Of a DNA stretch of 54,502 bases, positions 26,405-33,151 are shown piece after piece (position 1 is the first letter of the stretch; every line of letters starts with the position of its first letter). The position numbers were made by a program, and so were the translations under genes. The notes under the pieces are model-generated. The model was not told where the DNA came from. It saw nothing but the letters and a program-made list of their open reading frames with translations, and ran no database searches. The DNA comes from Methanospirillum sp. (GTDB lineage Archaea; Halobacteriota; Methanomicrobia; Methanomicrobiales; Methanospirillaceae), in contig JAAYEG010000046.1 of the NCBI GenBank assembly GCA_012728895.1, positions 1 through 54,502 on the forward strand. Direction: 5' to 3'.

Positions 26405-26982
26405 CCCTCCCTTTCCTTGATAATCCGGTCGGCTCTCTCCTTCAGTCCGTAGTGGTCCAGGATCTTCTGGATTCCTTTGATGTACTCGGGGTACATGCTA
26501 GTTGTCGGCGGATCGCGCGTCATGCCGAGCTTCTCGCGGGCCGCGCGGTTCACGTCGTTGTTCGGGACGCCGTGACCGGACGAGTAGATCGCCTGGACGG
26601 TCTTGAGGAAGTTGACCGGAACGATGTCCCTGCGCGCGGCGAGGTTGCGCATCGCCATGATGACGTCCGTCGGCGCGAGATCACGGGGACAGCGGTCCGT
26701 GCAGGAGTAGCAGGTCGTGCAGAACCAGAGGTCGGGGTCCGTCAGCGCCTCATCCTCGAGCCCGAGGACGGCACGGCGCATGAACTCGCGGATACGGTAG
26801 CTCGAGCGCGGGGCAGACGGGCATCCGGCCGTGCAGGTCCCGCACTGGAAGCACATGTGGGCCATCGTGCCCGCGATCTTCTCGATCTCCTTCGTGAATT
26901 CGGGGTTCGACTGGTCGCGGTGGTAGTATCTGTCCCGCAGTTTCTCGTTCAATATGGGGTCGGGGTAGTTCTTTGTCGCCAT
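26401..26982 (-). CDS. hdrC: Heterodisulfide reductase subunit C
   Basis: 193 aa. HdrC has two cubane [4Fe-4S] clusters that conduct electrons from HdrA to HdrB. The cysteine motifs are CFQCGTCTAGCPSAP and CTTCYSCTDRCPRD, typical for HdrC. The downstream helical part (IIKEREG end) is standard. It lies 12 nt after fwdF and overlaps hdrB by 4 nt. Confidence 0.96.
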   Translation of the reverse strand: MATKNYPDPILNEKLRDRYYHRDQSNPEFTKEIEKIAGTMAHMCFQCGTCTAGCPSAPRSSYRIREFMRRAVLGLEDEALTDPDLWFCTTCYSCTDRCPRDLAPTDVIMAMRNLAARRDIVPVNFLKTVQAIYSSGHGVPNNDVNRAAREKLGMTRDPPTTSMYPEYIKGIQKILDHYGLKERADRIIKEREG

Positions 26983-26994
26983 GATTCACCCACT

Positions 26995-28173
26995 CTAGGC
27001 CGCTCCGGCCTCGCCGACCTGCTTGAGCTCGGTATCGCCGTGCATGCTCTCCTTGACCTTGCTCGTGCGCGGGGTGCAGAGCTTCTCAAGGATCTTCTTG
27101 TAGAGGTCGGTCTCCTTGCCCTTCATGTGGAACCCGGTCCTCTTCAGGACGATCGCGTCCTCGGCCGGGCAGGCCACGACGCAGGCCCCGCACTTGATGC
27201 AGAGATCCTTGTTGATCGCGATGTTCGCCTCCTGCTCGCCGGCGAGCTCGTGGGCAGGCTTCGGCGTCGGGATGTAGAGCGCCCGCGTGGGGCAGACGTC
27301 GACGCAGGTCGAGCAGCCGCCGGGGCACTTCGACGGGTACACCTCGATCTCGCCCTCAATCAGCTTGTCCATCGTGATCGCTTCCTCGGGGCAGGTCACC
27401 TCGCACCAGGTGCAGGTGATACAGTCCTCGGGCATGATCTCGACCTTACCGTCGAGTTTCTTGCTCTCGACGACCCGCTCGACCTTGATCGCCTCCTCGG
27501 GGCAGATATCGACGCAGACCCTGCAGGCGTCGCAGTCCTTCTCCGCGATCCGGCGGACCTCGCCCTCGAGCTTGGTCGTGGCGCCGGAGAGCGGCTGCCG
27601 CTGGATCTCGATGTCGCTGCAGACGACGGCACAGATGCCGCAGAGATTGCACTTCTCCGTGTCGACCTCGAAGGTCGTCGACGACTTCAACGCCGTCTGC
27701 CGGGGCTCACCGGTCTCGGAGGCCCCCTCGAACTCGGGCACATCCCGGTCGATCGCATCGGCGGGGCAGACGTCCTCGCAGATGGTGCAGCGAATGCATT
27801 TCTCGTCGTCGATCTTGGCCGTCCGGTCGTACTGGGGGAAGCCCTCCTGCTCGACGATCGGCAGGCGCTCTTCCCCGTCGACCCTGATCTTCAGGGCCGA
27901 GAACGGGCAGAGGCAGACGCAGACACCGCAGTAGGAGCACTTCTGCTCGTCGATGCTGACCGCAGGCTCGTCGATCGCGCCGCGCCGGGCTGCGCCGACG
28001 AGACCGAACGTGATCGCCTCCTCGGGACATGCCTCGACACAGATCCCGCACCCGGTACACTCCTTGATGTCGAGCACCAGGTTGTTCGTGGTCTGCAGGA
28101 GCTTCTGCTCCATGACCACCTTGTCTCCCTCCCTCTTCTTCGAGAACTTCGGAAACATCGTTGACATTGCCAT
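26995..28173 (-). CDS. fwdF: Formylmethanofuran dehydrogenase polyferredoxin subunit F
   Basis: 392 aa from ATG 28173, chosen because a GAGAGGG ribosome-binding site ends eight bases upstream; the frame is open slightly further. I count eight four-Cys cluster motifs: CTGCGICVEAC, CSYCGVCVCLC, CIRCTICEDVC, CNLCGICAVVC, CDACRVCVDIC, CITCTWCEVTC, CPGGCSTCVDVC and CIKCGACVVAC. FwdF forms the multi-cluster wire that links Fwd catalytic units in the assembled complex. The C-terminal ~60 residues lack cysteines and may be a contact region. It lies between fwdG and hdrC. Confidence 0.94.
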   Translation of the reverse strand: MAMSTMFPKFSKKREGDKVVMEQKLLQTTNNLVLDIKECTGCGICVEACPEEAITFGLVGAARRGAIDEPAVSIDEQKCSYCGVCVCLCPFSALKIRVDGEERLPIVEQEGFPQYDRTAKIDDEKCIRCTICEDVCPADAIDRDVPEFEGASETGEPRQTALKSSTTFEVDTEKCNLCGICAVVCSDIEIQRQPLSGATTKLEGEVRRIAEKDCDACRVCVDICPEEAIKVERVVESKKLDGKVEIMPEDCITCTWCEVTCPEEAITMDKLIEGEIEVYPSKCPGGCSTCVDVCPTRALYIPTPKPAHELAGEQEANIAINKDLCIKCGACVVACPAEDAIVLKRTGFHMKGKETDLYKKILEKLCTPRTSKVKESMHGDTELKQVGEAGAA

Positions 28174-28198
28174 AAAAGAACCCTCTCTCATCAGATGA

Positions 28199-28462
28199 TT
28201 ACTGAGCACCGGCCTCAGCGGGCGGCGGACTGGAGTCCAGCCTGATCACGTCGTACGGACAGGCCTCGACACAGACGCCGCAACCGGCACAGAGCTCTGC
28301 ACGGAAGTCGAGGACCAGCGCCTTGCCGTCCTTGACCCGGTAGATCTTCTCTGTGGTCGCCGGGTCGTCGGTGAAGAGCTCGAGCGCTCCGACCGGGCAC
28401 GCAACCACGCAGTTGTTGCACCCGGTGCAACGCTCCATGTTTATATGCACTGCAAATGCCAT
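28199..28462 (-). CDS. fwdG: Formylmethanofuran dehydrogenase ferredoxin subunit G
   Basis: 87 aa, a two-[4Fe-4S] ferredoxin: CTGCNNCVVACPVGA and CAGCGVCVEACPYDV. FwdG connects the catalytic FwdB to the polyferredoxin FwdF. It is the first gene of the ten-gene operon fwdG-fwdF-hdrC-hdrB-hdrA-mvhD-fwdD-fwdB-fwdA-fwdC. The annotated start MAFAVHINMERC follows directly after the promoter region shared with the divergent ftr. Confidence 0.93.
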   Translation of the reverse strand: MAFAVHINMERCTGCNNCVVACPVGALELFTDDPATTEKIYRVKDGKALVLDFRAELCAGCGVCVEACPYDVIRLDSSPPPAEAGAQ

Positions 28463-28717
28463 GGTTTTTCACCAGCAATAATTATCGAAGGTCGTTCGAT
28501 TATCAAGAGTTTTGGGAAATATCTCTAATAAACTGTTCTCTTCGCAATTCCAAAATTTGGGCATTCCACCGATCCGGGTCAACTTGTCACCCTAAAAAGG
28601 GCATGTTTGTTAAGGAGATTGGCCGCGAGGATCCCGGCAGGCGCATGCGCTCTTTTCGACAATGGCAGAAAGGTTATTTGCCACTGCCCTGCAACCGTTT
28701 GAAACGAGGAACAGTTC
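28463..28717. promoter_or_regulatory. Divergent promoter region of the fwd-hdr operon (-) and ftr (+)
   Basis: 255 bp of AT-rich sequence between the fwdG and ftr start codons. Minus-strand TATA candidates are near 28533-28526 (GTTTATTA) and 28484-28476 (TAATTATTG). An inverted repeat ATCGAA-N5-TTCGAT (28484-28489 and 28495-28500) sits between fwdG and these elements and could be an operator. On the plus side AAGGTTATTTG (about 28670-28680) could serve ftr. A near-palindrome CCAAAATTTGGG occurs near 28551-28562. Confidence 0.5.
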
Positions 28718-29602
28718 ATGGAGTATAACGAAGTCCCCATCGACGACACGTACGCCGAGGCCTTCCCGGCATGGATAGCACGGGTGATCATCACCGGGGC
28801 GACCAGGGAGTTCGCTCTGGCTGCTGCCGTCGAGGCAACCGGGTTCGCCACCTCGACGATCGGATGCCCCTGCGAGGCCGGCATCGAGACCTACCTTCCC
28901 GGCGACATGACCCCCGACGGCCGGCCCGGCTACGCGATCCTGATCTGTAACCCATCGAAGAAGAAGCTGAAAGAGCAGCTGATCGAGCGGATAGGCGAGT
29001 GTGTCCTGACGGCCCCGACCACGGCGGCATTCGACGGGATACCCGGTGCAGACGAGAAGATCCCGGTCAAGCTGCACTTCTTCGGAGACAAGTTCGAGTC
29101 ACAGGTGAAGGTCGGGGACCGCGACTGCTGGTCGATCCCGATCATGGAGGGCGACTTCGTCGTCGAGGAGGAGTACGGAACGGTGAAGGGCGTTGCCGGC
29201 GGCAACTTCTTCGTGATGGGCGAGAACCAGATGGCCGCGCTGATGGGCGCCAAGGTAGCGGTGGACGCGATCGCCGAAGTCCCCGGCGTGATCACCCCGT
29301 TCCCCGGCGGGATCGTGGCATCTGGCTCGAAGGTCGGGTCGAAGTACAAGTTCATGAACGCCTCGACGAACGAGGCATACTGCCCGACCCTCCGGGAGCA
29401 GGTACCCGACTCCAAGGTGCCCGAGAACGTGAAATCGCTGTACGAGATCGTCATCGACGGCGTCGACGAGGAGGCGGTCAGGAACGCGATGGCAGCGGGT
29501 GTCAGGGCGGCGACGAAGATCCCGGGCGTGGTCTTCATCAGCGCGGGCAACTACGGGGGCACGCTGGGCCCGGTCCAGATACACCTTCGGGATCTCATCT
29601 GA
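28718..29602 (+). CDS. ftr: Formylmethanofuran:tetrahydromethanopterin formyltransferase
   Basis: 294 aa. Ftr transfers the formyl group from formylmethanofuran to H4MPT, the step after Fwd. Typical stretches are EAFPAWIARVIITGATREFA, ATSTIGCPCEAGIE, GGNFFVMGENQMAALMGAKV, PFPGGIVASGSKVGSKYKFM and the C-terminal GNYGGTLGPVQIHLRDL. The GAGGAAC ribosome-binding site lies before the ATG. Its position divergent from fwdG couples steps one and two of CO2 reduction genetically. It is followed by a T5 run and then the rubredoxin gene. Confidence 0.96.
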   Translation: MEYNEVPIDDTYAEAFPAWIARVIITGATREFALAAAVEATGFATSTIGCPCEAGIETYLPGDMTPDGRPGYAILICNPSKKKLKEQLIERIGECVLTAPTTAAFDGIPGADEKIPVKLHFFGDKFESQVKVGDRDCWSIPIMEGDFVVEEEYGTVKGVAGGNFFVMGENQMAALMGAKVAVDAIAEVPGVITPFPGGIVASGSKVGSKYKFMNASTNEAYCPTLREQVPDSKVPENVKSLYEIVIDGVDEEAVRNAMAAGVRAATKIPGVVFISAGNYGGTLGPVQIHLRDLI

Positions 29603-29617
29603 CCCCCCATCAGACAC

Positions 29618-29622
29618 TTTTT
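29618..29622 (+). terminator. Weak T-run after ftr
   Basis: T5 sixteen bases after the ftr stop. It is short, so partial read-through into the rubredoxin gene 75 nt further on is plausible. Confidence 0.35.
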
Positions 29623-29697
29623 CGAAAGCACGATTGCACAACCTGGATACTCCCCCCCGCGAACCGAGCTGGAACACCAATCAGGAGAAAATATTTC

Positions 29698-29883
29698 ATG
29701 GCCATGGAGAAGTGGATCTGTCTCGAGTGTCATTACATCTACAACCCCGAGAAAGGCGACAGGACGCAGAACATCCCCCCAGGCACGCCCTTTGAAGATC
29801 TCCCCGCCACCTGGTACTGTCCTGAATGCAAGATCCTGAAGGTGAAAAAAGGTGTCTTCAGGCGCTGGGTCGAGGGGGACTGA
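29698..29883 (+). CDS. Rubredoxin
   Basis: 61 aa. The two iron-binding pairs are CLEC and CPEC. Between them the rubredoxin core NPEKGD...IPPGTPFEDLPATWYCPEC is intact; the usual Gly after the first CxxC is His (CLECHYIYNP). A basic tail (KVKKGVFRRWVEGD) extends beyond the common 52-54 residues. An AGGAG ribosome-binding site lies 10 nt before the ATG; a second in-frame ATG is six bases downstream. It probably acts in electron transfer for oxygen or superoxide defence, but no partner gene is adjacent. Confidence 0.9.
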   Translation: MAMEKWICLECHYIYNPEKGDRTQNIPPGTPFEDLPATWYCPECKILKVKKGVFRRWVEGD

Positions 29884-30115
29884 GAACCCGGGTCCCGGTT
29901 CAGGACTGCGCCTCGCCGTCACCGTTCCCGGGTGATCCGGCGGGGCGGTTGCGTACTGGTGGCAGGGAATACGACGCCTGGGGGTCAACCCCGGTGCGAA
30001 CCGGTCGGTGCACATGGGAGTAGCGAGAGGACGCAGGGCTTGTCGGCCCTCCCGGCATCCGGACTCACCGAAGGGGATCCTGCTGAGAACGGGACAACCT
30101 TCCGCCCGCAGCGGC

Positions 30116-30400
30116 TCAGGCAGGTGGGGGCTCGGCGTTCTGCATGCGCAACCAGGTCGAGTACTCGCGCCGGAGAGTGAGAAGTTCGGCCTGGGTCAAC
30201 TCCTTGCGGCCCGAGATGTAGAGATACTCCTCGAGCTGGCTGACGACCTCCTCGGCGTCCCGGTAATCCCTCACGTCAAGATAATGCGCGACCGTCTTGA
30301 CGTTGATCACCTCGCCGCAGACGTGGCAGAGCTTCCAGCGCTCGAACCGATCGGCATAGGTGAACGTCGCACACCCCGGGCAGCGCAGCACGTGGTACAT
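30116..30400 (-). CDS. DUF1922-type zinc-ribbon protein
   Basis: 94 aa. The N-terminal zinc ribbon is MYHVLRCPGCATFTYAD followed by KLCHVCGEVINVK, giving CPGC and CHVC. A helical segment (RDAEEVVSQLEEYLYISG) follows. This resembles the small DUF1922 proteins of methanogens (MTH1184 type), whose function is unknown. TTTTTAATC near 30435-30427 on the minus strand would start transcription around 30404, so the message is likely leaderless. A long AT-rich tract (30428-30457) lies upstream. Confidence 0.8.
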   Translation of the reverse strand: MYHVLRCPGCATFTYADRFERWKLCHVCGEVINVKTVAHYLDVRDYRDAEEVVSQLEEYLYISGRKELTQAELLTLRREYSTWLRMQNAEPPPA

Positions 30401-30477
30401 ACTGCACTATTACAATTTTTCTCAGCTGATTAAAAACTTTGTTTTTTATTTTTTTCCGCCGGCCGGTTAGCGGGGTG

Positions 30478-30483
30478 AAAAAA
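30478..30483 (-). terminator. T6 terminator after the UDP-sugar dehydrogenase gene
   Basis: On the minus strand T6 begins eight bases after the stop codon at 30491, the usual archaeal arrangement. Confidence 0.5.
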
Positions 30484-30490
30484 TCCAGAA

Positions 30491-31945
30491 TCAGGAAGTA
30501 CGCCGGTCTAACCAGGCAACCGGGTGCTCGTTCCTGTCGCCCCGTCCGATCCCCTTGTATATCCACCCGACACCGATAAAGGCATCCGGGTCCACCATGT
30601 TCCTGCCGTCGACGATCACCGGGTGCTCATGACCGCTCAGGTGTCTGGTCCGGACAGGATCGAGAGACCGGTACTCGTCGTGGGACGTGAAGATGACGAC
30701 CGCGTCCGCCCCCTCGAACACCCCGTCAAGGTCCCGGGAGATCGGCACCCCCGGGTACGAGTGGACGTGGGGATCGTGGACGCGCACCTCGGCGCCGGAA
30801 GCGATCACAAGATCCCGGAACGGCTCGGCGGGGGGATTCCGGGCGTCGTCCGAGTTGCCGATGAACGCCCACCCGAGCAGGGCGATCCGGGCCCCATCGA
30901 GCCGGCGACCCGTCCGGGCGAGCCCGTCCGAGGTCAGGCGGGCCATGTGGCTCGGCATGAACTCGTTGATCCGCCGTGCAACGACGTACAGCGACATCAG
31001 GTCGTCCGGAAAGTCAAGAATGTCTTTCCCGAGGGTGTGGGCTCCCCGCTCGAGATGGTACGTGTCCTTCGTCAGGCAGTGACCGCCGACGCCGGCGCCG
31101 GGCCAGAGAACAGCACGGGTGATCCCCTCTCCCTTGAGACTGTCCACCCCGTCCCGCACGTCGTACACGTTCACTCCCATCGCCTCGCAGTACAGCGCGA
31201 GCTGGTTCACTGCAGCGATCTGTAGGTCGCGGAGGGTGTTCTCGGCGGTCTTGGTGACCTCTGCGGCGGTCGCGGTCATCGGGATGATCCGGCCGGTCGT
31301 CAGGACATGCCGGTAGAGTTCCGCGGCCCTCTCGGTCGAGGGAGGGTCGATCCCTCCCACGATCCGGTCGTGCTCCCGGATGTTCCTGACGAGCCTCCCG
31401 ACCATCACCCTCTCGGGGGCGTGGGCAAGGGCGAAGTCGGTCCCGGCTCTCAGGCCGGACGCTTCCTCCAGCAGCTCCCTCGCCGGGCCGACCGTCGTGC
31501 CCGGGGTGACCGTCGACTCGAGAACCACGAGCATCCCCCGCTCCAGGTGCTCCCCCACTTTTCGTATGCCGTCGAAGAGCGGGCCGAAATCGGGGAGAAG
31601 GTCGGAAGGGTCGGCGAACGGGGTCTGGATCGCGAGCGTGACCGCATCACATTCCCCGACCCGCGAAAAGTCAGGGGTGCAGGCGAACCGACCGCTCCTC
31701 ACCGCCTCGGCGATAAGGGACTCCAGCTCGGGCTCCTCGCCCTTGAGCGGGCTCTCCCCCCGGTTCAGCATCCCGATCTTGAACCCCGACGAGGGGGAGT
31801 CGCGCTGGAAACCGAGGACCCGCTCCATCCCGGGCGAGTGGGCGAAGAGGACCGCTGCAGGGATCCCGACGTAACCCATGCCGACCACGCCGACAGAGCG
31901 AATCGGACCCCGCTCTGCCAGCAGGGGCGCGAGGGAGGATGACAT
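30491..31945 (-). CDS. UDP-N-acetyl-D-mannosamine dehydrogenase-like UDP-sugar dehydrogenase
   Basis: 484 aa from ATG 31945. NAD-dependent four-electron oxidation of a UDP-sugar to the uronic acid, for surface glycans or N-glycosylation. The Rossmann start is VGVVGMGYVGIPAAV. The sequence ESTVTPGTTV and the catalytic-Cys region GAGVGGHCLTKDTYHL mark the family. The C-terminal UDP-binding domain includes RIALLGWAFIGNSDDARNPP. Close relatives act on UDP-ManNAc (WecC type); UDP-GlcNAc or UDP-glucose cannot be excluded. The frame continues open upstream, but that part is the shadow of the divergent exonuclease gene, 63 bp away. Confidence 0.85.
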   Translation of the reverse strand: MSSSLAPLLAERGPIRSVGVVGMGYVGIPAAVLFAHSPGMERVLGFQRDSPSSGFKIGMLNRGESPLKGEEPELESLIAEAVRSGRFACTPDFSRVGECDAVTLAIQTPFADPSDLLPDFGPLFDGIRKVGEHLERGMLVVLESTVTPGTTVGPARELLEEASGLRAGTDFALAHAPERVMVGRLVRNIREHDRIVGGIDPPSTERAAELYRHVLTTGRIIPMTATAAEVTKTAENTLRDLQIAAVNQLALYCEAMGVNVYDVRDGVDSLKGEGITRAVLWPGAGVGGHCLTKDTYHLERGAHTLGKDILDFPDDLMSLYVVARRINEFMPSHMARLTSDGLARTGRRLDGARIALLGWAFIGNSDDARNPPAEPFRDLVIASGAEVRVHDPHVHSYPGVPISRDLDGVFEGADAVVIFTSHDEYRSLDPVRTRHLSGHEHPVIVDGRNMVDPDAFIGVGWIYKGIGRGDRNEHPVAWLDRRTS

Positions 31946-32008
31946 CACAGAGATCGTTGTCCGGGCTAGGCAAAAAACACCTGCTCCCCCCACTTCACCG
32001 AGACCGAG

Positions 32009-33151
32009 ATGACCACTTTCACACCGCGATCCTCGGAGTTGATGAGGGGGGGCATCGAGAGACTGTTCGAGCTGATGCAGAGTACTCTGCTCGAACGGGT
32101 CGCCGGGCGGCTCAGGGAGACGATCGACCGGAACCGGGAATACACGATCGTCGGCAACGACAATCTCTACCGGGCGGGCTTCATCGACCACCACGTCTTC
32201 TCGAGCGAGCACAACCGCGCCCGCGCCCTACTCGCAGACCTCCTCGCCGCATATGACGGGGTGCACATCGAGGAGGCCGTCGGCGGTGCATGGCGCGACG
32301 GCCCGTTAGGCGGGTCCTGGGTCGTCTCCTCGTCGGAGTCCGCGTTGACCCCCGAGCCGCGCCCAGACGCCGCCCTCCGGCGCCTCCACCGCGACCTCAG
32401 GCTGGTCCACGGTATCGGACCGGCGACGGAGTGCCGCCTCCTTCGCCTCGGGTACGCCGCGATCGACGACCTCGTCTGGAACCGCCGGTACTCTCCTGCC
32501 GCCAGACGGGCGCTCGCCGCGATCGACTGCGGCGACCCCGCCCATGTCTCCCGGTTCTGCGCCGCCCGACGCGGACGATCCCACCCCGACGTCTTTCTCG
32601 CGACCGAGCTCCTGGACGAGGAAGAGCATGTCTACCTCGACCTCGAGACTCTCGGTCTCTTCTCGCGGCCAGTGGTGCTCTTCGGCCTTGCCCGAATCCG
32701 GGGCGGTTTGATCCGGATCGAGCAGCACCTGCTCCGGGATCCCGGTCATGAACGGGGGACGCTCGCCACAGTGCTGGACGAGCTCGGAACAGGGAGTCTC
32801 CTGATCACCTTCAACGGCCGCTCCTTCGACGTCCCGTTCCTCGCCGAGCGCGCCGCGTATTACGGCCTCGGGCTCGACGTCCCGGCGCACCACCTCGACC
32901 TGCTTCCGATCGCCCGCCGCCTCTGGCGGGACGGGCTGCCGGACTGCCGCCTCAGCACCCTGGAGACCCGGATCCTCGGCGTCACCAGGGACGACGACCT
33001 CCCGTCGGCGATGGTCCCCGAATTCTACACGGCCTACTGCAGGACAGGCAACCCGGGTCCGCTCCTCCCGATACTCGCCCACAACCGATCAGACCTGGTC
33101 TCGATGGTCAGGCTCGTGGCGCTACTCCGCGGGGTCTGCCATGCAGATTGA
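32009..33151 (+). CDS. MrfB/YprB-like DEDD exonuclease with helix-hairpin-helix
   Basis: 380 aa. Residues about 130-180 hold a helix-hairpin-helix (LRLVHGIGPATECRLLRLGY). An RNase H-fold exonuclease domain follows with the acidic residues expected of DEDD nucleases: VYLDLET (Asp and Glu), TFNGRSFDVPFL (Asp) and HNRSDLVSM (His/Asp). This is the YprB/MrfB type, which in Bacillus works with helicase YprA/MrfA in repair of mitomycin-type DNA damage. The stop codon overlaps the helicase start by 11 nt, so the two are coupled as in yprAB. The first ~120 residues are unassigned. The start is uncertain; an ATG at 32042 is also possible. Confidence 0.82.
   Translation: MTTFTPRSSELMRGGIERLFELMQSTLLERVAGRLRETIDRNREYTIVGNDNLYRAGFIDHHVFSSEHNRARALLADLLAAYDGVHIEEAVGGAWRDGPLGGSWVVSSSESALTPEPRPDAALRRLHRDLRLVHGIGPATECRLLRLGYAAIDDLVWNRRYSPAARRALAAIDCGDPAHVSRFCAARRGRSHPDVFLATELLDEEEHVYLDLETLGLFSRPVVLFGLARIRGGLIRIEQHLLRDPGHERGTLATVLDELGTGSLLITFNGRSFDVPFLAERAAYYGLGLDVPAHHLDLLPIARRLWRDGLPDCRLSTLETRILGVTRDDDLPSAMVPEFYTAYCRTGNPGPLLPILAHNRSDLVSMVRLVALLRGVCHAD

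Noticed and set aside
26452-28164. 570-codon plus-strand frame opposite hdrC and fwdF
   Set aside because: Antisense shadow of clear iron-sulfur protein genes; Asp/Leu/Val/Arg repeats are the complement of cysteine-rich ferredoxin codons.
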